A stretch of DNA of 64,000 nucleotides, from assembly GCA_949751835.1 (NCBI GenBank), contig CATKHK010000003.1:186001-250000 (forward strand). Reading direction: 5' to 3'. The notes beneath the pieces are model-generated. The model had not been told where the DNA came from and did not search any database. It was given only the letters and a program-made list of their open reading frames with translations. This document shows positions 55,001 through 64,000 of the stretch, in pieces. Numbering within the stretch: position 1 is the stretch's first letter; every line of letters starts with the position of its first letter. Origin of the DNA: Blepharisma japonicum. Taxonomy: Eukaryota; Ciliophora; Heterotrichea; Heterotrichida; Blepharismidae. The position numbers and the translations under genes were made by a program.

Positions 55001-55373
55001 CTCAATCGGGTATATAGAACAATCACTCGGGCAAGTTGTGATTAAAGCATTATTAGAGGTTGGAAGCCAAAAATTAGTATATCCATTACTAAGTGTCAAA
55101 GAAAGCGCTTTAAAACATTTCGGACTTTATCTCAAAACCCATAATCCAAAAAACAGTAGATACCAAAACAAAAAATATGCTGAAAGAATGAAGGAATTCA
55201 GAGAACATTGTACAATTATGCAAGAGTTATATGAAGAAGGTGTTAGAAAAGAAAATGGAGAGCTTAAAGATTGGGAAATAACGAATAATTATACAAAAGG
55301 AGACAATTTTTCAAAGATGCTTGATCTTTATCAAAAAGACAAAAATTCGTATTTAGCTCATTTTATAAGATAA
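49032..55373 (+). CDS. AK9: Adenylate kinase 9-like multidomain nucleotide kinase
   Basis: 2113 aa; five TGA-coded Trp codons (PLFDWQQEP, LADIWTEEI, LELKSWNKK, LPVSWRFDF, HSKWWVKD) join what look like five ORFs. Four P-loop kinase domains are visible: GKPRSGKTT near residue 555, GPPKAGKRT near 893, GSRGSGVNT near 1264 and GNPLTGKTA near 1628. The third lacks the P-loop Lys (V in its place) and is probably inactive. Five short YHS-like repeats (e.g. AVEFSNNVFVMSSEENQKKF near 846, VVEYNSKFYVFSSKENMDAF near 1859) lie between and after them. The N-terminus is acidic with an EF-hand-like helix. AK9 in animals is a ciliary nucleoside mono-/diphosphate kinase of about 1900 aa. Long Glu-rich insert near residues 1440-1480. 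Confidence 0.88.
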
Positions 55374-55498
55374 ATATTTAACATTATAATTTTGAATAAA
55401 ATGTATTCTAATGAATTGTAAAGTATATATTTATAATTATAATATGAAAAGAAGTCTACTCGAACATTTAATAGGTAGCTGTTAAACGATAAATAAAT

Positions 55499-57313
55499 TT
55501 AACCGTTAATTGGAGAAGTTGCTTTTCTAAGCCAAGCAAGAGCTAAGTTCTCGTTACGAGCCTCCAGAATCGTACTCAATGTATTCCAAATTTTTTCATG
55601 ATAAGCATCAATATACTGAATATCCTCAGCATCAAGCAATCTCATGCACAATAAATTTTTATCATATGGCACCATAGTCACATTTTCAAATGACAAATAA
55701 TCAGGAATCTGAGTATTCTTAACTATCAAGAGGACATTTTCAATCCTAATTCCAAAATTTCCTTCCTCATAATATCCTGGCTCATTTGTGATATTCATCC
55801 CAAGCTCAAAAACTTCGCTGCTACCTTTACACAAGCAATGTGGCCCTTCATGAACATTTAAGAAGTACCCAACCCCATGTCCAGTCGCATGACAAAAATC
55901 TAGCCCAATTTGCCATAGTCTTCTTCTTGCAAGGATATCAAAATCAGTGCCAGCCAGCCTAGAAGATTGAGGCCAAGTGACTCTTTCTATATCAAGATTC
56001 CCTAAAAGGACTCTAGTAAAGCACTCTTTTTCTCTCTCTGTGGGGTTTCCGAAGTGTAAAGTTCGTGTTGTATCAATTGTACCATCTAAATATTGACCTC
56101 CAGAATCCAGAAGATAAATTTGGTCTTTTACTACTTTCGAAGAGGTTTCGGCTGTCGGAGCATAATGGATTACAGCCGCATTTGGGCCAACTGATGAGAT
56201 ATTTTCAAAGGATAAGCCTTGGTTAAGGTCTTCAGCTGCTCTATATTTATCAAGCTGTTCTGCAGCTGTCCATTCTGTTAAATCTGCACCATTTTCAAGT
56301 TGATTTTCAAGCCAGCTGAAATATTTAGCCATAGCTACTGCATCTCTGATATGGCTTTCTCTAAAACCTTTCTGCTCGCGTGGATTTTTTATGGCTTTTA
56401 GCTTAGAGATTAGAGATGAGTTATTAAGAGGCTTTTTAATTTTCAGAAATAGGCTATAATTGAGTTCTGATTGATCAACAACTATTCCATCTTCTATATT
56501 TTCTAAATAATTTCCTATAGCTTCGTAAGGGAAAACTTCAATTTTATTTTCTGATAAATAATCTCTGATTCCCTCAATTTTATCTAAGTTTATAAAAAGA
56601 GATAACTGATAATCAGTATCTGATGCAGCCTTTATTAAAAGATATGAGAAAAACAGAGGATTGTAGTCAATATCTTTTCCTCTTAGATTTAGAATCCACG
56701 CAATTTCATCTAATACTGAAGTAAAATAATATTGACTTTGCGTTGTTTTCAGGACATTATAAAGTGACTTGACTTTTTCATCAACTGTAGCTCCAGAATA
56801 TTTCACCTCATGAATGAAAACCTTTTCTTGGCTCATGATAGGTCTGGTATCCCAAACCTCATTAATTAAGTTTCTTAATATTGGCTTAAATGAGTAGCCT
56901 TTTTCTTCAAAATATTTTTTCCTATTAGAAGCAGCATCAGCATTTATTAATGCAGGGTCAAATCCTATAGCTGAACCAGATGGCAGGTTTTGCGTTATCC
57001 ACTCATAGTAAGTCGTGTTTCCATGACCTTGCTTCATCATTGTCCAGCCTTGATAAAGCTCTTTAGGTGCCTAAATAAATGGTACAGCAAGCCAATATCT
57101 CCCATCAGTCCACAGTAGTGCTTGCTCTTGTGTGATCACAATTTGGCCATTTGATCCTTTGAAGCCAGAAATAAAAATCATCCTTTTATCGTGATGTCCA
57201 AGATATTCGCTCTGAATTATTTATACATTATGGAAGTCGTTGTTTGGGAGGAAATAAGCTTGGATGTTTTCTTCTTGCATAAGAGCACGCACTTGACTAA
57301 GCTTATCGGACAT
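55499..57313 (-). CDS. XPNPEP1: Xaa-Pro aminopeptidase (aminopeptidase P), three exons
   Basis: 594 aa after removal of two 15-nt introns (57212-57226, 57071-57085); these contain in-frame TAA and TAG. Spliced exon junctions read DFHNSEYLGHHDKR and RYWLAAPKELYQGW, matching the family sequence. The pita-bread metalloprotease fold is complete: DSGGQYLDGTIDTTRT (two Asp ligands), ATGHGVGYFLNVHEGP (His), NEPGYY (Glu) and IRIENVL (Glu). It removes N-terminal residues from peptides with Pro in position 2, in the cytosol. No signal or presequence is visible. Length is close to animal XPNPEP1 (623 aa). Confidence 0.95.
57071..57085 (-). other. 15-nt spliceosomal intron
   Basis: GTACCATTTATTTAG, inside the aminopeptidase P gene. 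It contains an in-frame TAG; removal keeps the frame (RYWLA/APKELYQGW). A at position 10. Confidence 0.9.
57212..57226 (-). other. 15-nt spliceosomal intron
   Basis: GTATAAATAATTCAG, inside the aminopeptidase P gene. It contains an in-frame TAA; removal restores NDFHN/SEYLGHH, the family's HxSEY-like segment. A at position 10. Confidence 0.9.
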
Positions 57314-57441
57314 TTATGAATTACATCGGCCAATGATTAATAGAATAATGAACAGGCAAGATGATTATAATGAAAATTAATAAATAGTTTAAAATCTAAA
57401 AACCTTTAAAATAATAAAGTAATAAAGTAAATGCTTACAGT

Positions 57442-57467
57442 TAATCAGTATTAGTTTTTAACATAAT
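57442..57467. repeat. Direct repeat, copy 1
   Basis: TAATCAGTATTAGTTTTTAA followed by CATAAT. It matches the copy at 57499-57524 at 24 of 26 positions, 57 bp apart. Confidence 0.5.
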
Positions 57468-57498
57468 TGATATTTATTAATCTACTTTGGATTGCAGA

Positions 57499-57524
57499 TA
57501 ATCAGCATTAGTTTTTAACACAAT
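57499..57524. repeat. Direct repeat, copy 2
   Basis: TAATCAGCATTAGTTTTTAA followed by CACAAT. See copy 1; the preceding bases (TTGCAGA versus TTACAGT) are also similar. Confidence 0.5.
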
Positions 57525-57758
57525 AAATTGAAGATTAAGTATAAGTACATAATTAAGATAATAATAAAAGTTTAATGTAAGAATTATAAATTAATTGACT
57601 TTCCCTCTTTTCTATATTTCCAATAATTTCTATTAATAATTTTCTGCTATCTCATTTTCCTTTAATATTTATTCATCCCCTCCCTTTTCGATCTCTTTTT
57701 TTACAATTTGAATTTTTATTCTTGCCCATCCCATCCTTTTTCTTCCTTTTTATAAAAA

Positions 57759-59735
57759 ATGTCCTTAAGCCAGCCCTATGTACGTCACCGTTCACGCAGC
57801 CGATCCCCACCTTCCGGAGTCAAATTGCATGTAAAAAATCTCCCAGTTAACATATCTCAAGAATTTATCCACAATACATTCGAAGCTTATGGAAATATAA
57901 TAGAAATAAGAGTGATCAGAAAAGGAAGCAATGGGCAGCCTTTAAGAGAGTCAGTTTATGGTTTTATTGTGATGGGTTCGCTTGAATCAGCTCAGCGAGC
58001 AATGGAAGAACTTAACAGTAAAGGGTGGAGCATCAATTTTAGCAAAGAAACAATCCACAAGTCTTCAACTCAACAACCTTTTCAAAATCCCCCAGTTTAT
58101 CAAACGTTAGAAATAATGCCAAACGATGTCTCTTTCCAGCACAATGCTCAGGCTACCAACATCATGCTGCTAAACAACGCCAACCCGAAGCCAGGAATGC
58201 CAATGGACCGAAGACTGCTGGAGAAATTACTGGAAGAGCACCAGCCCTCTGCTTTCAACTTATCAGGAGTTCCTGAGCATTTTAAAGGTTTCTTTTTAGT
58301 AAGAGAAGTTTGAATTGGAAACATTTCTCCTGCGACTGATAAACAACTCTTATATGATGCCTTCAAAGTCTATGGCGAAATCGAAGGCATCGAAATGTTT
58401 TCTTCTAAAGGCTTCGCTTTCATTAAATATCGTAAAGTGGTTGCAGCCACCCGGGCATATGAGCGTGCTGACGGGACTTTGGTTGACAACCGTCCCGTTA
58501 AAGTGGCGTTTGCTGACCCGACTCGTCGAATTGATATAGTAGGCGATTCTTTAATTCCTGAAAATCCAAATTTTAACCCTATTGATGATGATCTTTTCAA
58601 AAATCTTTTCTTAGGTTATCCTTCTGGCAGCATAATACCTTCAGAGTCAAAACTCCGTGAAGTGTTTTCTCGTTATGGAAATGTCAGACGAATTTCTATC
58701 AGACAAGGCACTCAGTCAAGCCGGCCTTTTGCCTTTGTGGACTTCGAAAAAGGAGAGCAAGCTTCTGAAGCGAGAAAAAAGCTTTATATTGAAGACAGTG
58801 ATGGGACTAAAAGGAGAGAACTAGGCGACCCTGCAGTAGAAATTTCATTCAAAAATACAAATAATATAGTGTCTAGAAATGGACTTAAAAACGGAGTGCG
58901 ATTTCAAGAGAAAGCATCCAAAGAAGAGGAAGTCTCAGAAGTAGCCAAACGGCTCCTTGAACAACCTCCTGCATTTCTTAATCTTCTTAGGTTTCAATCT
59001 ATGTTTTCTATGGGAACTCCTTTTATGAATCCTGGCATGCCAGGCATGCAGATGATGCCGATGCTGCCTCAAACTCAAATGCTTCCTCAAAACAACCCAA
59101 TATTTCAAAACCCAATCCCAACACCTTCGCCTGCACCTGTACCTGCACAATCAAAACCTGTCCATGCAAAACCTCAATTGCCAGAGCATCCAGTAGAAGA
59201 AAAGAAAAGTGAATTGCTTGGATCAGTCGTATGGTCAGGTTTTATGACAAGGAACAAAAAATACAAAGTCGGCATTGACGCTACACTTGTACAAGGAACC
59301 CCTGATTGTTTTCCTAGTACTATGTATCATATTGATATCTCACACCGAGTTCATATTAAAGAAGCCACAAAATTCCATAAACTAGCACTCTTGACCTTTG
59401 AAGCTTCAAATGGTCTTCATGATGAAACTTTTGCAAGCTACGTCAGCTATTTTAAAGAAAAAGAAAGAGCTGGGTATATTGGAATAAGAAACTCAGTCCT
59501 GTATTTGTGCCCTCCAATTAATGAAATTAAAGAAATATACCCTCAAATCGAAGACCACCAATTATTAGGAATTTTTGTAGATCCAACAAGGAAGGTTGAA
59601 AAGAAAAAAGAAATAAACCAATTGGAAGAACTTATGCAGCTACTTAAAAAACCTGGAGTAACTGAAGCATTGAAGAATTTTGGTAAAAGTGGCCCATCGC
59701 CTAGTGACCCTAGACTTATGCCTCATAATTCTTAA
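57759..59735 (+). CDS. RBM15: Spen/RBM15-family protein: three RRMs and a SPOC domain
   Basis: 658 aa. Order: short RS-rich start (RHRSRSRSPPSG); RRM1 near residues 22-95 (KLHVKNLPVNIS, YGFIVMGSLESA); RRM2 near 186-258, whose first residue Trp is TGA-coded (WIGNISPATDKQLLYDAF, GFAFIKYRKV); RRM3 near 285-365 (PFAFVDFEKGEQASEARKKL); Met/Pro-rich linker; SPOC domain near 486-610 (SVVWSGFMTRNKKYKVGI, YVSYFKEKERAGYIGI). This is the RBM15/Spen/FPA architecture. RBM15 recruits the m6A writer to RNA and FPA controls 3'-end formation; either role is possible here. Confidence 0.88.
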
Positions 59736-59802
59736 TATAATTTGAAAAATTATCAGAAGCGTTTACATTTGCGTTTAACTGATGCCTAAGATTATTTAAA
59801 AA

Positions 59803-61773
59803 ATGGACAAAGCAGCGAATGCTACGAATGGGCCAGTTCCGCAGCATAATTCTTTTAGATTTACAGAAGACGACGTGTCGATGACAAGCGACTTTGATTC
59901 AGGAAATTTAGCAAAAGCTGAACGTGCAGGGCCTGGAATATACCATCTGTGGACTGGTCCAGACTGCATGGGAACCTTAGCAGAAAATGGATGCAGAAGC
60001 TGGCTGTTTTTCAAAATAACTGCTCCTATCGGTCTCACAGCAACTTTTACTGTAAAAAACTTAAACTTGCAAGGAAAATTGTTTAAAGAGGGGATGAAGC
60101 CTGTTATAAAAGTTCCTGGTGGAGAATGAGAAAGGGTCTGCTCTCCTGTTACTTTCAATGTTGTAGGAGAAGACTTTGAATTCACATTTATGCATTTTTT
60201 CAAAACTACAGAAGCAGAAATAGCATTTAGTTACCCGTGGAGTTATAATGATCATTTGCAGCTTCTCGAAAAACTTAGGCTTTCGGCCATATGTCAAGGA
60301 ATTTATTTTTATAAAGAAAATATAATTAATTCGTTGGAGGGGAGAAGATGCGATTTATTGACAATTACGAGCTTTACAGGGATGACTGAAGAAAGGGAAG
60401 AGAGAATTCCTTTGTTGTTTCCAGAACAATCGGTGGAAAGAGCACAAAAATTTGTAGGGAAGCCGATTGTTATAATTACTGCAAGAGTTCATCCAGGAGA
60501 AACACCAGGGTCTTTTGTGATGAATGGTTTTTTATATTTTATTATGAGTGATGACCCAAGAGCAATTTCACTAAGAGATAATTTTGTTTTTAAAATTATC
60601 CCTATGCTAAACCCTGATGGTGTATATAGAGGATACTACAGAACTGACACACGAGGAATTAATTTAAATAGATTTTACACAAATCCTTCTCTTGCTGATC
60701 ATCCTACAGTATTTGCAGTAAGAGAACTAGTCATGACTTATCACAGAGAAAACAAAGACCAAATTTATTTATATGTAGATTTGCATGGCCACGCCACAAA
60801 AAAAGGCTGCTTCATATATGGAAATTACCTCGATTTCCCCAGGCAAATCGAAACTTGTTTATTTGCAAAACTAATGGCGCTGAATTGCGTGAATTTTGAT
60901 TTTGAGGGGTCTAATTTTACAGAGAAAAACATGCATGCCAAAGATAAAAGAGGGTTATCAAAAGATGGCAGTGGCAGAGTGGCTTTGTTTAAGTCAGCAA
61001 ATTTAGTAAGGTGCTATACTTTGGAATGTAATTATAACTCTGGGAGGCTAATAAATCAAATTTTACCTAGTGGGCTTGAAGAAAATCCAGAGTCTTTAAA
61101 TGATAGCGAAATGTATAAAAATGGTCCACCAGTTTATACGATGCCTATTTTCGAAGATGTTGGAAAAGCTATAGGGATCTCTTTGCTGGATACTGCTTAC
61201 CTTAATAATAACTCAAGAGTTCTGCCTTCTGATCCAGGGCTAAAACAGCTAAGAGTTGACGTTGCTTCTTTTATATCTACACAAATACCATTCAGATTTG
61301 ATCCCAATATTAAAAAAGCTTCAAAAAGCCAAGAAGACCTGGAAAATTTTATAAAAAATGGCTGCAAGCCACCTAAACTTGACTCAAGACCAAAACTAAA
61401 AAAAATCACAGAAGAAACAAAACCACAGAAAAGATATATCAGGATCACTGAAAGCTCTGCAGCGTCTAGTGAAAGGCTAAGCAAATCGAAAAAAAGCAGT
61501 CTTGTGGAATCTCCAAAGAAAGAAGCTGCTGAGATAAAGCCAAAGCAACTTTCAGTTGTCCCTGTAAAAAACTACACATTTCCGAAGCCTCCAAAAGTAG
61601 ATAATCAAAACATATTGCAATTGCCGAGAGGCAGAAGTAAATTAAGAGCGATCGGACAGCATAAAACTTCTAAGAGTTTGAGTACTAAGCGTGGAGATAG
61701 TGGATACGAGAGAAATAAATCGTTTGAGAGAGAGCCGATGCTACTTACTGTTATGGAAGCTGCTGGAGAGTAA
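59803..61773 (+). CDS. AGBL5: Cytosolic carboxypeptidase CCP5 (tubulin deglutamylase)
   Basis: 656 aa, one TGA-coded Trp (VPGGEWERVCSP). The N-terminal beta domain of CCPs (AENGCRSWLFFKI, WSYNDHLQLL) precedes a M14 peptidase domain: zinc ligands HPGE (in ARVHPGETPGSF) near residue 230, IPMLNPDGVYRGYYR, DLHGHATKKGCFIYGN, and the catalytic Glu region YTLECNYNSGR. The sequence SNFTEKNMHAKDKRGLSKDG is typical of CCP5. CCP5 removes branch-point glutamates from polyglutamylated tubulin, so it acts on cilia and other stable microtubules. The C-terminal 140 residues are Ser/Lys-rich and disordered. Confidence 0.93.
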
Positions 61774-62121
61774 ATTTAATCGATTTTATATAAATTATTT
61801 TTGCACTTGAAATGCACATAATTAATTTAATTTATTAGAAAGGTAGCATTTGAATAATCTAGTTTTATACTAGCATAATGAATTATTTAGCTGAAATGCA
61901 ATGTTTGAAGGAAAATTAATTTGTTCTTATTTTATATAGCTTAAAAATTTTATTAATTATGTAGAGTTAAATTAATTTTTGCCTCGAAGAAATTTTCATG
62001 ATATTTCATGATATTTCGCACTATATATAAACTGAAAACGTTTCTTAAATTATTATAAATTTACTTTATGCAAGCTTTCTGAAGTTTATTGCCCATTACG
62101 TACAAATAAAGCAAATAATAA
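61774..62121. other. AT-rich spacer, no gene seen
   Basis: 348 bp. It contains a short tandem (ATGATATTTC repeated twice around 61998-62018). No ORF or RNA gene was recognised. Confidence 0.5.
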
Positions 62122-63633
62122 ATGTTTGAATCCTCAGTGACTTTTTCATTAACTCAAATCTCTGAAGAACAGCAAAAATCTGCCAAATACATTCGCAGAG
62201 ATACTACTAAACTCCCTAAATTATCCTTAACAGCTCGTGACAAAACTGCAAGCCCTCGATCTTCAAGGCGAGAAAGCTCAAAAAACACAACTTTCCGTTC
62301 TAAATCTAACATGCGCACTAACAGCTTCACCCAAAGCACTAACCATCTCTTACAAACCATCGACCAATCCGTCTCAGAAAAGCTTGGAACTCTATACCTA
62401 AATCCCAAAGAATTGGTCGACACTGTCAAAAAAATGGAGAAAAGCAAAAGTTCTCATGATTTTACAGGGATGCTAGACAATGATGTAGACTTCAAAAAGC
62501 GGACATTAAATAAGCTGCTTTTTTTGAAAAAACTTAAAGAGGACGAGCTTAATAGTTTAAAACTGCAAGTTATCACAAATCAAACTACTATTAAAGAAGT
62601 AGAAAGAATGGAAAACGTTGCTAGTGGATTAAACGCTAAAATAGAAGCAGTGAAAGAAGACTATAATGATTCAGTTTTTGTGAAAAATAGCTTAAATTTT
62701 ATGATCTCACAAAGGCAGAGCAATATTGAAGCTATGAGAGAAAAGATAAGAGAGCTAAAAGAAGAAAAAGAAGAAACCAATGGAAAAATACAAGAAATAG
62801 TTGCTGAAAAGAGAAGATATGAAGCTTATGCCAAAAAAGTAGGACTGAGGGTAGAAGGGTTTGTGGAGAAATTAAAAGAGCAGAAAGAAACAGCTGCAAT
62901 GAAGAAAGAAAATTTTGTGAGCGAATATACAGAAAGAAAGTTCATGAAAGAATTTTTAAAAAAGCAGCTGAATCAAAATAGTATAAAAAATAAGGTTAGC
63001 GAAAATGAAAGCAAAATTCAAGGCTTGGAAACTCATTTAGGAAAAATTGAAGATGAAGAACAGTTAGAAAGCGAATTTAATGCTTGCTTAAATTACATTA
63101 AAAGGCAAGATCTTGTATTCAGCAAGCTTAAAAAGCAGTCAAATGTGAACTCCATTGAAGAGATTTCAGACTATTTTATTCAGCTAAAAGAAGCAACAGC
63201 TTCATTAAGCAATTCTAAAGTTGACTTGGAATCTAAAATTGAGCTTAAAAGAAAAGAGCTAGAAAACATTAAGAAAATTCTTGAGCAAACCAAACTCAAC
63301 TGTTTAGTTGAGCCAATTATTGGATATGAAGCTCAAGTTACCAAAAAAATTGAAGATAAAGAGTGGCATACAGAACTAACAAAAGAGAGAATAAAACGTC
63401 AAGAGGATCAGCTCTCTCAGTTATCAGGGATATTGACAAGGCTTCTTTATCAAGTTCAAGGAGAAATTGCTTTGCATGATTTTCTCCCTTCGAATTTGAC
63501 TATTGCTTTGGAAAAATTCAAAGCAAGAACAATAGAAATGTTTGACTTTATAGACCAAGAATCAACAGTTTACCAGCCCACAAAATCTGATGCTTCAAAA
63601 GATAATTCTGTAACAATAGAAGTGCATCATTAA
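62122..63633 (+). CDS. Long coiled-coil protein, probably cytoskeletal
   Basis: 503 aa, no TGA codons. Residues 1-100 are Ser/Thr/Arg-rich and disordered; from about residue 105 to 450 the sequence is continuous coiled coil (Lys/Glu/Leu heptads, e.g. AMREKIRELKEEKEETNGKI, KSKIELKRKELENIKK-like). The C-terminus is acidic (QESTVYQPTKSDASKD). The overall shape resembles ciliary CCDC proteins but no family signature was recognised. Confidence 0.8.
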   Translation: MFESSVTFSLTQISEEQQKSAKYIRRDTTKLPKLSLTARDKTASPRSSRRESSKNTTFRSKSNMRTNSFTQSTNHLLQTIDQSVSEKLGTLYLNPKELVDTVKKMEKSKSSHDFTGMLDNDVDFKKRTLNKLLFLKKLKEDELNSLKLQVITNQTTIKEVERMENVASGLNAKIEAVKEDYNDSVFVKNSLNFMISQRQSNIEAMREKIRELKEEKEETNGKIQEIVAEKRRYEAYAKKVGLRVEGFVEKLKEQKETAAMKKENFVSEYTERKFMKEFLKKQLNQNSIKNKVSENESKIQGLETHLGKIEDEEQLESEFNACLNYIKRQDLVFSKLKKQSNVNSIEEISDYFIQLKEATASLSNSKVDLESKIELKRKELENIKKILEQTKLNCLVEPIIGYEAQVTKKIEDKEWHTELTKERIKRQEDQLSQLSGILTRLLYQVQGEIALHDFLPSNLTIALEKFKARTIEMFDFIDQESTVYQPTKSDASKDNSVTIEVHH

Positions 63634-63713
63634 ACTAAGAAGTTTTGGAAATATAAAATACTCTATTATGTACATTTCCAATTAATAATAAATAATTTGA
63701 CATAAATAATTAG

Positions 63714-64000
63714 TTATCCTATATTTTGTCGTTTATTAGGTTCAGATTCTTCATAAACTGTAATTCTTCTCATTCTTTTGATTTTTGCTGCTGCTTTGAA
63801 TTTCTGAGTTAAAGCGGCTTGGTGATGAAAAACTAGCCTAAATCTTTCTTCAAGCTCTTTTAACTCATTTCCATTTTCCCATGACTCTCTCATAAAATCG
63901 ATATAGCTTACCCATAACTCTAACTTTTCCTGTGGAGACAAATCAGAATTAAAGCTTAATCCTAATTCAAAAACATCTCTGATTCTTGTTTTTTTATCAT
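63714..64000 (-). CDS. C-terminal part of a HAT-repeat-like protein (5' end outside window)
   Basis: 95 codons are visible, open to the right edge. The segment RIRDVFELGLSF then EKLELWVSYIDFMRESW resembles one half-a-TPR (HAT) repeat with its conserved Trp and Tyr, as found in RNA-processing factors (SART3, PRP39, CRN). The tail is basic (KFKAAAKIKRMRR) and ends EPNKRQNIG. The family call is weak because so little is visible. Confidence 0.45.
   Translation of the reverse strand, partial: DKKTRIRDVFELGLSFNSDLSPQEKLELWVSYIDFMRESWENGNELKELEERFRLVFHHQAALTQKFKAAAKIKRMRRITVYEESEPNKRQNIG

Larger units (their letters stand above)
57314..57758. other. AT-rich divergent promoter region
   Basis: 445 bp between divergent genes. 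It carries a degenerate direct repeat (57442-57467, 57499-57524) and, near the right end, a polypyrimidine-rich stretch just before the Spen-family start. No ORF was seen. Confidence 0.5.

Noticed and set aside
1-64000. tRNA, rRNA, CRISPR arrays, transposase genes, telomeres
   Set aside because: None was recognised on reading both strands. tRNA genes could still be missed without a covariance search.

Overview
The window is eukaryotic nuclear DNA from a ciliate, most likely a heterotrich of the genus Blepharisma (macronuclear genome). Two signals support this. First, TGA is read as tryptophan throughout: about twenty genes are open only if in-frame TGA is Trp, often at family-conserved Trp positions, while genes end at TAA or TAG. 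Second, seven introns are each exactly 15 nt, GT...AG, with an A at position 10. Tiny introns plus UGA=Trp is the combination known from Blepharisma; Stentor shares the introns but uses the standard code. The DNA is AT-rich, spacers are short, and genes lie on both strands. Coordinates below use TGA=Trp and splice out the 15-nt introns.

Layout. 1-8.5 kb: three tandem paralogous Sen1/UPF1-type superfamily 1 helicases on the minus strand (the first cut by the window edge), with a shared upstream element and a decayed gene between the second and third. 8.9-16.2 kb: a ubiquitin-like/zinc protein, a small coiled-coil protein, an MGCC-starting Cys-rich (C1-like) repeat protein, a makorin-like CCCH protein, an IQ-motif protein, DPH7 (diphthamide synthesis) and a small protein with an intron. 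16.7-26 kb: a probable mitochondrial protein, a B-box/LRR protein, an EF-hand protein, a 7TM protein, a BPI/LBP-like secreted lipid-binding protein, a PLAC8 protein and hypotheticals. 26-36.7 kb: peroxisomal DHRS4-like reductase, a 1545-aa Virilizer-like protein, RBBP4/MSI1, NOT2, a START-like protein and two RING E3 ligases (RNF115/126-like and RNF170-like). 36.7-47.8 kb: a free-standing dynein-stalk-like protein, a coiled-coil protein, a LITAF-like protein, a Rab GTPase, a SWEET sugar transporter, mitochondrial aspartate aminotransferase, a jacalin-like protein and calcineurin A. 48.5-64 kb: a mitochondrial membrane protein, a 2113-aa adenylate-kinase-9-like protein, aminopeptidase P, a Spen/RBM15-like protein with three RRMs and a SPOC domain, the tubulin deglutamylase CCP5, a coiled-coil protein and the C-terminal part of a HAT-like protein.

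Functionally these are mostly independent housekeeping, ciliary and RNA-metabolism genes. Threads that connect: RNA regulation (Virilizer-like and RBM15-like, both partners of the m6A writer in other eukaryotes, plus NOT2 and the Sen1-like helicases); cilia (AK9, CCP5, dynein-stalk-like protein); membrane attachment by N-terminal acylation (several adjacent proteins in the first 13 kb start MG[C/N/S]). No rRNA, tRNA, CRISPR array, transposon or telomere was recognised.
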